Positions 11,300 through 22,806 of a stretch of 64,000 bases of DNA are shown in pieces. Within the stretch, counting starts at the first letter, position 1; each line of letters begins with the position of its first letter. Origin of the DNA: Heterocephalus glaber (Eukaryota > Chordata > Mammalia > Rodentia > Bathyergidae). The stretch covers positions 11,747,665-11,811,664 of the forward strand of contig NW_004624782.1 in the NCBI RefSeq assembly GCF_000247695.1. Reading direction: 5' to 3'. Position numbers and translations under genes: made by a program. Below the pieces are notes generated by a model that saw only the letters and a list, made by a program, of their open reading frames with translations, searched no databases and was not told where the DNA came from.

Positions 11300-11735
11300 A
11301 CAAATGTGTTCTCACCACTGCTGTAGCAAAGTACCACAAACATGGCGGCTTAAAACAATACAACTAGATTATTTCACAGCTGCAGAGGTCAGAAACCCTG
11401 AAGTCGAGCTGCCCACGTTCCCACAGTTCTCGGAGGGATCTGTCTCCTCACGATTGGCCGCCTCCTCCACGGGCTGCCAGTCCTCCTTCTCCTCTCTTGT
11501 TCCCACCCGGTCTCTCTGACTCGCCTCTGTCTCTCTCCTCTGTCCTGTCCTCTCTCTGCTCCATCTCTCATCAGGTCTCCTTTTCTGCCTCTCCTGTCTC
11601 CTGCCTGTTAGGACCCTTGTGCTCGCAGATAACCCAGGGTGCCCTCTCCCTGTCGAGACCCAATTCCGTTCCATCTGCGAAGTCTCCTTGGTTAGTGTTC
11701 TCTGACACAGTCACAGGTCCCAAGACGAAATGTCC
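11300..11735 (-). repeat. MLT1-type LTR, diverged
   Basis: The left end 'tgctgtagcaaagtaccacaaacatggcggcttaaaacaa' is the reverse of the MLT1 3' end, followed by 'cacagctgcagaggtcagaaacc'. Much of the middle is a pyrimidine-rich expansion ('ctctgtctctctcctctgtcc') and the right end carries a degraded 'ggtcacattc' region. Confidence 0.65.
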
Positions 11736-11989
11736 CCGTCTCTGGAGGACTATTACCCTGTCCATGGCAGAGACCTTAAACATCACCTGATTCCATCTCA
11801 GAGGAGCATAGAGACATGGGACTAAGTTCGAGTCCTGAAGTATTAAAAAAGTATCCATACCACAGAGAGGCCGGGTAAAGTTCAGAGGCAGGGACAAGAC
11901 AGGGCTCTTGGCTGACACCAGGGATGTTTGTAGAAGGCGTGCAAAACTATAAGCTACTGGTCCAAGCCCTCTCCCCATGTTAACCCCCC

Positions 11990-12175
11990 ATCATTGCATT
12001 GTCAAAATAATTCCATGAGCTGGGTACTATTGTTGTCCAGCTTTAGAGATGAGTAAACTGAGGCAAAAGCAGGCGAGGGACTGGCCAGGCATAGCTGGAA
12101 AGGAGTGGGCTGGGATTAGAACCCAGTCCCAGATTTCGACCCCTACACCTTGGAGCTGGGCCTGAACACTTATCA
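11990..12175 (-). repeat. MIR SINE
   Basis: On the minus strand the blocks run from 'ggtttctaatcccagccc' through 'gcttttgcctcagtttactcatctctaaagc' and on to the 'atagtacccagctcatggaat' end. All of the MIR core is represented. Confidence 0.7.
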
Positions 12176-12417
12176 ACTGTCGCCGGCAAGCAATGTTTAT
12201 CTCTACAAAGCCCTTCTTGTGAAAACACAGCTCTGCCTATTGAGGCTGACATGGGTCAGGCTGCGGGTCCTTGCTAAATTCTCTACATGCATTGGACTGC
12301 CCAACCCTTCCCCGTAATTCTGGATCCAAGGACCCCTCAGCCCTTGCGGTGATGAGTTGATAGAGGACCAGAGGGTGAAATGCGTGAGAAAGTCTCCAAC
12401 TTTACAACTCCACCTGG

Positions 12418-12612
12418 CCTAGCCTAGTGGCAATACCCATAATACCTGGGAGGCTGAAGCAGGAGGATCACAGGTTCAAATTCACCCTGGGCAACTTAGC
12501 GATTTAGTAAGATGCTGTCTCAAAATAAAATATGTGAAGAAGACTGAGGACGAAGCTCAGTGAGATGACGTTGGGTTTGATTCCCAATACTGCAAAAATA
12601 AATAATAAAAAC
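12418..12612 (+). repeat. B1-dID dimeric SINE
   Basis: The B1 half is 'cctgggaggctgaagcaggaggatcac' then 'ttcaccctgggcaacttag' and 'gatgctgtctcaaaa'. The ID half is 'gaggacgaagctcagtgagatg' then 'tttgattcccaatactgc' with an 'aaaaataaataataaaa' tail. The order B1 then ID then A-tail is that of the B1-dID dimer found in squirrel- and guinea-pig-like rodents. Confidence 0.85.
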
Positions 12613-13429
12613 CTCAGCCTCTTCCCACCCCCACCCCGTGACCCAAACACTTGCTAAGCAGCAAAACAGGCCTCTCAGCTACTCCCAGAGCCCTCTTTGC
12701 CCTTCAGCAGTCCTGGAGGGGGCAGGGACCCCGAGTCAATAACGTCTGACACCCGAGAGATAAAGTGTGCTGCAGATGCTGTGGCCAGCAGCTCCTCGGC
12801 TCTGCTGAGGCTTTGTGTTTCTCCGCTCCGATGAAGGCCACTCCTGCCATGCCTCGGGCCACATAAAGATGTGACCAGCAGAGGTTACAGTGGTCTCCAG
12901 GGAGCGCCTCCTGCCGTGCAGAAGGTGGGGCACAGTGACAGGGTAGCGAACTCCCTTCCTGTCTGCCCCAGCCCAGCCAAGCCTGCCCAGTCTCATGTCA
13001 GTTTCCCTCCCGGCCCCTTCACCCCCAGGGATTGAAAAGTCTGCAGACAGAGGCTTTAGCCTGTAGGTTTGGGGTCCCTGGGAGGTTGAAGCAGGGTCCC
13101 TGGCCTCGCAGAAGGACGGTTCTGAGCCAGATCTTCCCTCCTCCTTCACTCACCGAAATGCACTGAGCACCTCCTCGGCGCTAGGCGTCCCTCCCAGCCC
13201 TGGCAATGAACTGCAACCAAGCCAAAGCCCACAGCTTGGAGAATGCGCCAGAGCTGGGCACGGCGCAAGGGTCTTCGGGACAATCTTCAGAGGGGGAATT
13301 CAGGAGCAGAGACTGGGTGTCCCCGCGGCAGGTCACGCCGTGTCCAAGCCGAAGTCTTGGCCCTCTCGGCCCCCATCTTTGCTTTCAAAGGTTTTAAGGA
13401 CGTGGAATCCATCTGACGATTGGGCTCCA
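12613..13429. other. Intergenic, no gene seen
   Basis: GC-rich unique-looking DNA. A 137-codon minus-strand frame (13149-12736) has no recognisable domain. No repeat was identified. Confidence 0.4.
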
Positions 13430-13720
13430 GGTTTGCAAGTCAGAAAAATCGCTTTGAAATAAATCTCAGCAAGGAATTCCACATGAAGGAAACATGAACG
13501 TGAACTAGTAGGTGCCGGGGAGGAAGGGTAGGTGGGAGGGAGGACAGAAGGGAGGGAGGCTGTAATATTAGAAGTGGACCCGTTTCCCTGCTGAAAGAGA
13601 CGGTGAGGCTGCCAGTTTTATTGTTCAATTTTTTCGTATGGATTTTGAATAAAAAATAAATTGGCTTCCTTTAAAGAGGACAAGCTGAGTGCCAGTGAGG
13701 ACGGCGGTGAATCATGTGTG
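13430..13720. promoter_or_regulatory. Candidate conserved non-coding element
   Basis: A non-repetitive stretch with 'gctttgaaataaatctcagc' near 13450, a GGGA-rich interruption (13513-13558), then 'ttttattgttcaattttttcg' near 13615 and 'gaataaaaaataaattgg' near 13647. The composition stands out from its GC-rich flanks and I see no repeat family. Confidence 0.3.
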
Positions 13721-13974
13721 ACCGCCCTTGGCTTTCTTCCTGGACTCGGGAACTCTGTCTGCAGCCAGCGAGGGGCACTGCAGCCCTGCAGGGGGCAGGC
13801 ATGGGCCTCTCCTCCACCTGGCTCCCCCACACCTCCACCCCAGGCCCGGCCCTGGCATCCTGGGGGAGGAAGATGCTAGGGGAATTTCTCTACCCCAGGT
13901 GCCCCTTTTCCAACAACTGTCCTGAACTGTGGGGGCCTGTGGAGCTTGCTTCTGTCTTCTGCCTGTCCCTGAGA

Positions 13975-14135
13975 CCTGGGTCCTGGGACCTGGCTGACCT
14001 TTGGGGAAGGTCCCCCTGCCAATCTGTCAAATGGGCTGTAAGAAAGCCTCCTTCCCAGGACTGCTGTGAGAATTAAATGAGATGTGGTATGTGGAATGTA
14101 CCTGAAATAGGTACTCAATGTCACATCTACATAAC
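13975..14135 (+). repeat. MIR SINE fragment
   Basis: 'ctgctgtgagaattaaatgagatgtggtatgtggaatgtacctg' followed by 'aaataggtactcaatgt' corresponds to the 3' half of MIR (gaggattaaatgagataatgcatgtaaagcgc..). Confidence 0.55.
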
Positions 14136-14389
14136 ATTTAAATCGGGACAGGAAGGCTTTCAGTGAAAGCAAGCATCTTCACCAAAGAGAGAACGAGAAG
14201 GAAGAAGTTAAGAGGGGAGACTCAACACCCAGGAAACACGTTCCAAGTGAAAGTGGATGGCCACTACTCAATTGCCTTCTTGGGGAAGCTTTTTCCATAC
14301 AGATCCATTTACATAAGCCCCAAGAGACAATGGGGGCCAGAAGGGAAAACTCAGAAGTCAAGATTTTTTATTTGTACTGAAAAGAAACC

Positions 14390-14740
14390 AGCTTCAAATG
14401 GTTGAGTCAGTCACCAAGAACTGATTAGCACATGTAACTTTCAAATCTGGCTTCAAGTATAGCTGCGTCCAGCTACCAAAAAATAACATTAGGAACCCAT
14501 GTCTCTGTGATGCTTTCATTACTCAAAATATGACTTCTAAATGTAGTTTATAGAATCTTCAAGCTTTCTTTCTAGCTGCTCAGCAACCCCAAAGGAACAA
14601 GAACTTCTTTTCCAATGGGTCCAGCAAAAGTCCTAGTGCTCACTTTCATTGGGCAAATTCAGGTCACATGTCCTTCCCTAACCAATCACTGCAGCTGGAG
14701 GAAGGGGGATATTTTAATTGGTTGAGCAGGGGTGACTCAT
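14390..14740. repeat. Ancient unclassified interspersed repeat, copy 1
   Basis: The block 'attgggcaaattcaggtcacatgtccttccctaaccaatcactgcag' (14649-14695) recurs in diverged form at 33863-33910, together with a following 'ttgattggt/attggttga' motif. Two copies of one ancient family are implied; I cannot name it. Confidence 0.5.
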
Positions 14741-15414
14741 CAACTCTGGAGGCACGAAGATAATGTTAGCATCACTTCTATCCGATTTAGAGTAAGAAAG
14801 GAGATTCTCAAAGGAACATCAGGCACTGTTTCAGAAGATGGAAAAATGAGTACTGGGCAGACAATGATGACAGAGGGGCACTGTACTCAGAAGGCTCCCT
14901 GGCTTCTCCTACTCTCCCTCCCTCTGTGCCTGGGACACAACATTCCCAGCGCCTGCCCCTTGGAGGTGGCCGGTACAAATTATTCAGTGCCGTGAATCAT
15001 CTCAGCTTCACCCCTGCTCAGCTCAGGAACTGTGGCTCTCTGGCACTGTCATTGCCTTTGTCGTCTACATCTGAGTCATCCTTGTCCCTGGGACTTCATG
15101 TTTCACTTCAGCATTCCCTAAATCATGGCCAGGCTCGCCCCTCAGACACTTCCAACCCCTTCAGGAAGTCATTTCCCCAAGTGTGCCCTGAGCCACCCCC
15201 CACCCCCCAGGGCTCTACTCTCCACAGCTCCTGCCCCGAGGACTGGCCTTCGAAGCCTGGAGTCGGCTCAGGGCATTCTGCAGCCCGAGAAAGCAGCTTT
15301 TCATTGAGCCAGCTGTTCTCTTCTAAGCTATTACTTTTATCTTTTTCTATGTGTCACTTGAAACATCCTTGTCCAATTATAGAAATTTTTCTGATAGACT
15401 TACGTATTCTTTAG
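14741..15414. other. Intergenic, no gene seen
   Basis: A 162-codon plus-strand frame (14926-15414) has no domain and overlaps other open frames. A C-rich stretch lies near 15194-15210. 15300-15414 is AT-rich. No repeat was named. Confidence 0.4.
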
Positions 15415-15760
15415 GGTAATGCTAGCTGATATAACAAATTAATCCCAGAACTTCAGTGGCTTAGCATAATAGAAGGCCTTTTTTCTTCCACATACAACAG
15501 CTGATGTGGGCATGCCTGGTCATTAGTGACACTGCATTTAAGGACTAACAATCCAGGCTCTGCTTAGGTCCCCACCATCCCAGAGGACCTCAGAGTCTCC
15601 TTCACCAGGCAGGACACTCAGAAAAGTGACACAGACAACTCCACCTATTTCTGAAAGGTCCCATCCCAAGGGTGACCATGTGAAGATCCCCTGCAGTCAA
15701 GTTTGGGGAATTCAGTTGTGCGACTAGACCTGGAGCAAAGAGACTGAGAAATGAAATAAA
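15415..15760. repeat. Ancient LTR-type interspersed repeat
   Basis: 'gctagctgatataacaaattaatcccagaacttcagtggcttag' is the same kind of left end seen at 4.25 kb (tgctgtaaca.. ctcagtgacttag). The remainder is diverged. The subfamily is uncertain. Confidence 0.4.
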
Positions 15761-16384
15761 TAGTTGTCTCCTGTAACAATCCTGCCTTATACCCAGAGGA
15801 AAACATAGTTTCTGAAATGTCACCGGCTATCTCTCTAACAGCATAATGGCATCATTTTATTATTTGACGCTAGTCACAGGCAAATTGCCTTTTATACTGA
15901 CTTACACTGTATGGAATCTGCACGTGTGAACATCCACTGATCAGCTTCCCAGCAATGACGGCTGTGTTTGCCAGCAACGTGTAGACGGGAGCAGTCTCCA
16001 GCTGCGGCATCCCCTTGGGTTCTAAGTGCTTGGATCCTGAGGCTCAGCCACAGGAAACCTTTCTTGCTATGGGTCTGGTCAGCAGGGCTTTCTGTTTTAC
16101 ATGCCACAAGCAGAGTTCATTTGACCTGCATGTCCAAAAGACCCTTTTGATAATTTGTGAAAAGCAAAGCTCCCTCAGCCCAGTCTGCCACTTACAGTGT
16201 CCAATACAAAGTGTCATTTTGAGTGTGTGGATATATGGACCACACTATGGGGTTAAAGCAGGAGCCGTCTGCGTGAAATGATTGCATAAGACCAAGTGTC
16301 TCCCAGGTTCCCCCTAAGGAGAAGGTGGTGGAGACAGATCTTTGGCCAGATTTTTAGTCGCACTGAGAAATGGCAGCAGTAGGA

Positions 16385-16605
16385 CACAGGAATTAAGAAC
16401 CCAAGATCTAGGTCCCCGAATCCACGTCCTACTCACCCAGAGACCTTGAACACATTTCTTAACCCTGCTCAGCTTCGGTTTCCTCATGGGAAAAACTGGA
16501 GTGACAGCGTCACCCCTCTGAAGACTATTGTATCCATCTCACAGGAGGTGCTTACCATGGTGCCTGGAACAAGGGAAGTGTCAGTAGGTAGGCATTAGCC
16601 ATCTT
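16385..16605 (+). repeat. MIR SINE, near complete
   Basis: 'caggaattaagaacccaagatctaggtcc', 'gagaccttgaacacatttcttaaccctgctcagcttcggtttcctcatggg', and 'accatggtgcctggaacaaggg' cover the MIR tRNA-like head, core and tail in order. Confidence 0.72.
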
Positions 16606-16624
16606 CATGGTAGCAGACTCACCC

Positions 16625-16940
16625 TGCCGATCGGTTATGTCCGCTGACTACATCCCCCAGCTCTGGAACATGTTGTTTAAGAGCACCATGAGAGCCAGCT
16701 TCGAAGTCCTGAGAAAACACGGGCTGTATGGAGCTGGCTGAACCTTGTTCAGAGGAGCCTGAACTAGCAGTGGAGATGTCGACCTTACTGCAGGGGACCT
16801 GATGACTACTTTAGGGTCATGACCTTTAAGCAGTAGGAGGAGTTGTCTTTGTCCCCTTTCTGCATGTCCTGCAGGATGCAGAGGACCCCGGGGCCCTCCA
16901 GGATGGTGTGGACCCGAGGCAGAGCCTGCGTTGCTGGTCC
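16625..16940. other. Coding-like segment, unresolved
   Basis: The plus strand reads about 33 residues without a stop near 16640-16740 (ADYIPQLWNMLFKSTMRA within it), then hits stops. The minus strand has a 102-codon frame (16956-16648). The sequence is not a repeat I recognise. It may be a fragment of a processed pseudogene or chance. No family was identified. Confidence 0.2.
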
Positions 16941-17164
16941 TTACACATGGTATCACCAGTGACCAGGTACACCCACGTCAGGTTGTTACACATGGAAGAA
17001 AAAATGGGTTTGTATTACAGGACGTCGATGGAGTTAGGGGTTATTGGTTACATCAGCCTTTGTGTGAGGACATGGTAGGACCTTGTTCCCTTGAGAATTC
17101 CAACCTGAGTACTGAGCCAGCAGGAGGGGACACCACGCAGAGCTCATGCATCTGCCCCAGCCTC

Positions 17165-17275
17165 TGTGCCCACTACACACACATGCACACACATATACAC
17201 ACACTCTGTGTGCATGCACAACCACAGGCATGCACACACTGCACACACACGTACACATGTACACACACATTGTAC
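17165..17275 (+). repeat. CA/CACACATG microsatellite
   Basis: An imperfect run of CA dinucleotides interspersed with 'catgcacacaca' and 'tacacatgtacacac' units, alternating purine and pyrimidine. It is framed on both sides by unique sequence. Confidence 0.9.
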
Positions 17276-17484
17276 TATGGTATCAATTCCACTTGGAATT
17301 TGTTCATAGAAAACTCACTGGGTTGGTACTTGAGTTTTCATGGGTAAGGATATATTATAATGCTAAGCCCATAGCATTATGCACCTGTTAAAAAAGATGC
17401 TGATCTCAATATATTGATATAGAAAGACATTCTTGATGCAGCTTTTAGAAGAAAATCAGATTGAAATAAGTCTTGATTGAGAAA

Positions 17485-17600
17485 GCATTTATATAGCATT
17501 TACTATGTACTGAGGACTTTACATACATTAATTTACTCGACTTAACCCTTCACAGCAACCCTGTGACACAAACCTCATGGTAATAATGGCGGCGAGTGAA
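17485..17600 (-). repeat. MIR SINE fragment
   Basis: 'catttatatagcatttactatgtactgaggac' then 'ttaatttactcgacttaacccttcacagcaaccctgtgac' is the reverse of the MIR 3' half. It ends before the core block. Confidence 0.55.
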
Positions 17601-18129
17601 GGAGAGCAGAGAACGGATGCTTTAGAGCATCTCTGAGTGGTGGCGCCACCCAGGAAGGCCTATTCATTTTCCATTTTACAAGAAAGTTCACAAATCAGAT
17701 AAATAGCCCCTCTCTGTTTAAGCCTATGTTAAGTTTTCTGTTAACTGCAACCAGACACAATCCTAATTCGCACAATTTGTAAACAGCAAGGATGGACTCT
17801 AGCCACTCGTGGCAACCCAGAGCCAAAAGCACAGAAAGCGAAGAAAGAGCCAGGATTTTCCCTGGGCTGCATTGGCCCGATGTATTCTCCAACAGGCACA
17901 AAAACTCCCCCTCCTCCTCACCCAGCCACGGACACCATCACCCCCTGTCTCACGCCACTGTGCTCCCCAGGACTGGACTCAGGAGTCCAGGGAAGCCCGG
18001 ACACCCCAGTCCCTCCTCTCTGAGCACACGGCCCGGTCAGGTTGGCTGGCTGGAAGACACTTAGCATCTCTTCTGCTCATTGCAATTCCGTCACATCAAA
18101 GCAGCCCACAGGATCTGAAGGCAATTTTC

Positions 18130-18290
18130 TCATTGAATTATGCTAAATCCTTCAGGGAAGGAGATGAAATTACTTAAAACCTATAAAAACTAAAGCAACA
18201 TTCTGGCTCTATATTTTAACTTTCTGATTGTTATTTAGAGTTAACCTTTTCTGCTGCTAAATCATAAGCGCATTCTGCTGTGTGTCAGGC
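18130..18290. promoter_or_regulatory. Candidate conserved non-coding element
   Basis: A non-repetitive AT-rich block ('cattgaattatgctaaatcc' near 18133, 'ttaactttctgattgttatttag' near 18217, 'ctgctaaatcataagcgc' near 18253) just before a G-rich tract. It resembles a conserved enhancer by composition only. Confidence 0.3.
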
Positions 18291-18304
18291 TGCACAGCCC
18301 ATAA

Positions 18305-18324
18305 GGCGGGGGGCGGGGGGGCGG
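18305..18324 (+). other. G-rich tract, possible G-quadruplex
   Basis: Runs of two, six, seven and two G separated by single C bases. Four G tracts can form a two-layer quadruplex, or a three-layer one if the long runs are split. Confidence 0.5.
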
Positions 18325-18444
18325 ACCCAAGCAGAGAGAGAGGAGGCCTGGGAAGAGCTCCTTGGGCTCAGGAAGATAACAGAAAGTGGGTGGCATTTTG
18401 CTCTTGGAAATCAAAGGTATCAGGAGGTGATTCATTGAAGCAGC

Positions 18445-18462
18445 AAAAAAAAAAAAAAAAAA
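18445..18462 (+). repeat. Poly(A) tract
   Basis: Eighteen A bases. No SINE body with a Pol III A/B box lies directly upstream, so the tract may end a decayed retroinsert or be a simple A run. Confidence 0.85.
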
Positions 18463-18689
18463 TGAGTTGTGGCTGCATTGTTATAACTATGAGAGCCCTA
18501 GACTGGGGTGCAGTGTGTCTCTAGCATAGCACGCTGACGGGGGTGAGGAATCATGGTGCAGGCAGACGGGGACAGACCCTGTGCCCTGGTCCTCAGGAAG
18601 TTATTTATTCCCTTAGAGCCTCCATCTCCCCCTCCACAAAATGGAAAAAAGAATAACGTATTCAATGACGAGGTAAGCACGACTCTTTT

Positions 18690-18800
18690 TCCTCATTTTT
18701 AAAATGAAGGAGGCAAGGCACAGAGCAGTATAGTGACCCACTGTTGCCATCAGAAGTGGCAGAGCTGGGTTCAGGCTCAGAGGCAGCTTCAGAGTCAAGG
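18690..18800 (-). repeat. MIR SINE fragment
   Basis: 'ctcatttttaaaatgaaggaggcaaggcacagagcag' and 'gcagagctgggttcaggctcagaggc' are the reverse of the MIR core and the block before it. Confidence 0.5.
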
Positions 18801-19414
18801 CCTCCCTGCCAAATAAACACACGCACAGGGAGAAGTCAGAGTGCTTCACTGTAGCATACCTGCTGCTGAAGCGGGCACGAGAGTGCTTCATTTAGTGCCC
18901 GGCAGATAGCGGGTGCTCAGTAAGTGCTGGAGAGGCAATTTTTCATTTTATTTGTGTGAATTTGTATTTATAATCAAATTTATATAAATTGTATAAGTAG
19001 GCTAAATTAATAATCTTATCAACACATCAGACAAATTTCCATTTATTATTTTTCCAGAAAAACCTATACTGAAACCCAAAATTAGGTGGCCTGCTCCCTC
19101 TCTGTAGCTCTTATAACACTCTGAATTTTTCCTTTGTGGCTTAAAATGCAGTTGAGTAGTCACGTGACCGGCTGTTGCAGAGGCAGATTTCGCTCCAGCA
19201 CCATGAGCTTCGTGAGGGCAGACGCTTGCTCTCTTGTTCACAGCCCAGCAGCACGCATGATGCCGGGTATGAAGTTCTTATTCATCCAGCGGTACTCACC
19301 GGTGTAACTTCCATTCCTGGGACCTTCCAGGCACCAGAGACTTCCTGCCCCATGGACTCCGGGGAGGGGTACACACCATAAATTTAAAAATTGGCGAGCG
19401 CCTGTATATCAAGC

Positions 19415-19665
19415 AAGTCTTTGTCAGCTCAAGCTGCTTTAACAAGAATACCATAGGCAGAGTGGCCTGTAGAACATTCTAGAGGCTAAAAGTCCATGTT
19501 CAAGGCAGCAGCAGATCCCATGACTGATTCAGGTTCTGTTCCTGGGAGTGGAGGGGCATTTTCCTGCTTATCTTCATGATAAGAAAACTTTCACTCTTGG
19601 GTTGCTTCTTACAGGGCACTAATCCCATTCGCAATGTCTCTAGTCTCACGACCTAAGGGAACAGG
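19415..19665 (-). repeat. MLT1/MST-like LTR fragment
   Basis: 'gtcagctcaagctgctttaacaagaataccataggc', then 'cattctagaggctaaaagtccatgttcaaggc', then 'cagggcactaatcccattcgcaatg' and 'tctcacgaccta' follow the reversed order of a widespread MaLR LTR. The same left end starts at the very end of this window. Confidence 0.6.
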
Positions 19666-20239
19666 TCTGCTGGAGGTGGAGGTTATTTAATAAGGAGATA
19701 TCAGAGAATATCTCTGTTAATGAGATGGCCTGATGAAGCAGATGGATACATCTGCTAAAAGGCTTTTCGGGCAGAGACTGCAGCAAGTGCAGAGGCTGTG
19801 ACAGGCAGACAGGTGTTTGGGTGTTCAAGGTCAGTGTGAGGAATGCAGTAGGCCTGGTTTAAGATGAGGTGGAAAGGGAGATGAGGGGCGGGTGACAGAC
19901 GAATAATTATGAGAGGAACAGAGGAAGGCAGAGACAGTACCTGTGTCCTTGTCTCCATGCTGACATACAAACATCGAGTGAGGGGCACAGTGCAGGGATG
20001 GTGGGCTCGGGAACACGCTCAGTGAGCTGTGTGCTGCTACTGCACACATCATCTCTGGCCTGCCAAGGAGGATACAGCAGGGCCACAGCCTCCTGATACT
20101 GGATCACTGTATCCAGAGGACTGTGATGGAGAAAAGGAGTTGAATTAGCCTGAGACAACTCCCCGGGGCCAGGCTGGAATCAATGTATGACTCTTCGATG
20201 AAGGCAAAATTCAGGTCAAGAAAGAGACAAACATTAAAA
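19666..20239. other. Intergenic, no gene seen
   Basis: Mixed-composition DNA without a supported gene. Short minus-strand open frames of 73-83 codons overlap each other and show no domain. Confidence 0.4.
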
Positions 20240-22526
20240 CAATGTAGCAGCCAGATTCTTGCCTCTGGGAAGATGTAGTAGATATACTTTTCACTTTTCC
20301 TCCTGCTAATTATAAATTAAAGCCCCAGGTATTACATGTGAAATGAACATAAAAAGACTCTGAAAGGTACAGAAAAGAAGGCAGACCAGCTAGGGAACTT
20401 GGGATGCAAAAAACAGCACAATTAAGCTTCCTGGTTGTTTTTTGTCCCTCCTGTATCTCAGTCTTAGAGTTGAGTAAGCAGCAACCCAGAAAAACCAGAC
20501 CTCAGTGACAGAACTGTGCATTCACAAGACCAAAAGGACCAGAAACAGAACAGCCTTGTGAGATAGAAAACTTTCAGACAAGAGCCATACTATTGCAGCC
20601 AAATGCGACAGGAAAATAAAAAACAAAACATGGCCTCTCCATCGCCCACACCAACACCAAGAGGAGAGCCCACACACCTGTGCTTTGAAGCTGTGACAAG
20701 GCAATCAGAGGAGCCTGAATCAGGCCCGGCCGGGCTTTCCCTTCCCCTCCATGGTGGACCGTGAGGCAGTGCCCACTGCCGCTCATCACCACGGCCACCA
20801 GGCATCGCTCTCTTCCCTTGTGGTGCAGAGGGAGCAGAAGACCCCAGACCTTTGGCATTTCCAGCTGGAACAAAGCCACCTGCAGAGCTAGGTCCTTGGG
20901 GGGCCTGAGGGAGCCAGAATTCCATCTCCACACAACAATAACAAGGAGCCCACCCCCAGGTGACAGTAGAGGCTGAGTGAGCACCTCAGCTTCTGCCCTT
21001 CCCTAGCAGTAGTGAGATTTCAAGCCATCGGAGCGGTGTTGGAAAAAGCCAACTAAAACAGAAGGTGAAGTAAGATCCACAGTCTCTCAAAACATGTTAC
21101 AAAGGGTCCAGGGTTCAGTAGAAAATCACTCATCATGCCAAGAGCCAGAAAGATCTCAACCTGAATGAAGAAAAAAGGAAGTAGAATTATTTGACAAAAA
21201 GTTTAAAGCATAATAAAAAGCCCTCAGTGGCAATTACAAATATATAAGAAAAAAAATCAAGAACCAGAAAGCCTTTGAGAAAGAAAATATACAGAAGACT
21301 TATATAGAATTTCTAAACTAAGAAATGCAATAACCAAAATTGAAAAATGACTGGAGATGCTCAGCTGCAGAATGGACAGGACAGAGGAAACATCAGTGAA
21401 TTAGAGGATAGAACAGCAGAAATTACCAGTTGGAGAAACAGAGAGAAAATGAGTGGAAAAAAAAAATGAGCAGGGCCTCAGGATCTTGCAGACTGTTACA
21501 AAAGATCCTATGTTGCCACTGGAGTTCTGAAAAGACAGATATTTTTCAAGTGCTCAGAGAAATAACGACTGAAAAATTACAAAATTTGGCAAAAAGTGTA
21601 AATTTACAGGTTCAAGACATGGAATGAACTCTAAACAAGATAAACTTAAAGAAATTTATGTGAAGACACATGAAAATTAAACTTCTGAAAATTAAAACAG
21701 GGAAAAATACCTGGAAAACAAGTAGAGAAAAATTATGCATTACCTAGAGAGGGAAACAAACTGAGGGACAATGTATTCCTCACCCAAAGCTATGATGACC
21801 AGAAAGAAGCAGTATGATATATTTCAAGAGCTGAACAAAAGGACTATTTCTGAGAACCTTGTACCCAGAGAAAATATAGATATTTTGAAGAGAAAAATCG
21901 AGAAATTCTTTGATGGAAAAAAAAACTGAGAGAGTTTGTAAACAACAGACCTATCTCCAATGAATGGCTATAGGGTTTCTCTAAACAGGAAGAAAATAAT
22001 AAAGAAAGAAACCCTGGAACACCAGGAAAAAAGTGCATAATAAGCAAATATATGGGTATACATGAGAAGATTTCCTTTTCCTCTCGAGATTTCTAAATTG
22101 AGATTGACATTTCAAGCAAAAATTATAACTCTGATATGATTCCAGTTGTGTGTGGAGAAAATATTTAAGATGATTATTTGATAAGCAGGGAGAGTAAAGG
22201 ATGTAAAGGGAGAAAAGATTCCTACAATTCACTCAAACTGATAAAATGGTGACTCACCAATAGGCTGTGACAAATTATGTGTATGTATAGCAATACCTAC
22301 AGCAACAAATAAAAATCTATACAAAGAGATACTCTCAAAAACAGCACACATAAATCAAAATGGAATTCTGAGGATGACCCAAGTAACCTAGCCGAAGGCA
22401 GGAAAAAGAAAACATAAATGTAAAACAGAGAAAACAAACAGATAGCAAAAACTAAAATAACCACCCTAAAATCTAGCATATCAATAATCACATTAAGTGT
22501 AGTCAAAATATAACAGTTAAGGGCTC

Positions 22527-22590
22527 AGCAGCACTGCACCCACCTGACAAGCTTAAGGCCCTGAGTTCCATTCCCAGTACCAGAATATGC
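22527..22590 (+). repeat. Degraded ID SINE
   Basis: 'agggctcagcagcactgcaccc' then 'aggccctgagttccattcccagtaccag' keeps the B box (gttccattccc for GTTCRANYCC) and the tail of the tRNA-Ala-derived ID. The A box is degraded and no clear A-tail remains. Confidence 0.5.
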
Positions 22591-22655
22591 AGAGATTGTC
22601 AAAATGGATTAAAAAGTATGACACAACTAAATGCTACCTTCAAGAAACTCCCTTT

Positions 22656-22806
22656 TAGACAGACATGGTGGTGCATGCCCATAATCTCAATAATTGGGAG
22701 GCTGAAGCAGGAAGATCACTGCAAGTTTGAGGCCAGCCTGGGCTACACAGTAAGTTCAAGGCCAGCTTGAAATATATAGAGAGATCCTGTCTCAAAAACA
22801 AACAAA
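22656..22806 (+). repeat. B1 SINE with internal duplication
   Basis: 7SL-derived body: 'catggtggtgcatgcccataatctc', 'ggaggctgaagcagg', 'gaggccagcctgggctacacagtaag', followed by a second diverged copy of that last segment ('ttcaaggccagcttg..'), then 'gatcctgtctcaaaaacaaacaaaaa'. The roughly 29-bp duplication marks a true rodent B1. It is inserted in the L1M ORF2 region. Confidence 0.88.

Noticed and set aside
17165..17275. Possible CRISPR-like or tandem array
   Set aside because: An imperfect CA microsatellite without spacer-repeat structure; this is also mammalian DNA.
21430..21627. 65-codon lysine/glutamate-rich frame
   Set aside because: It is a surviving piece of L1 ORF1 within a dead L1M, not a separate gene.
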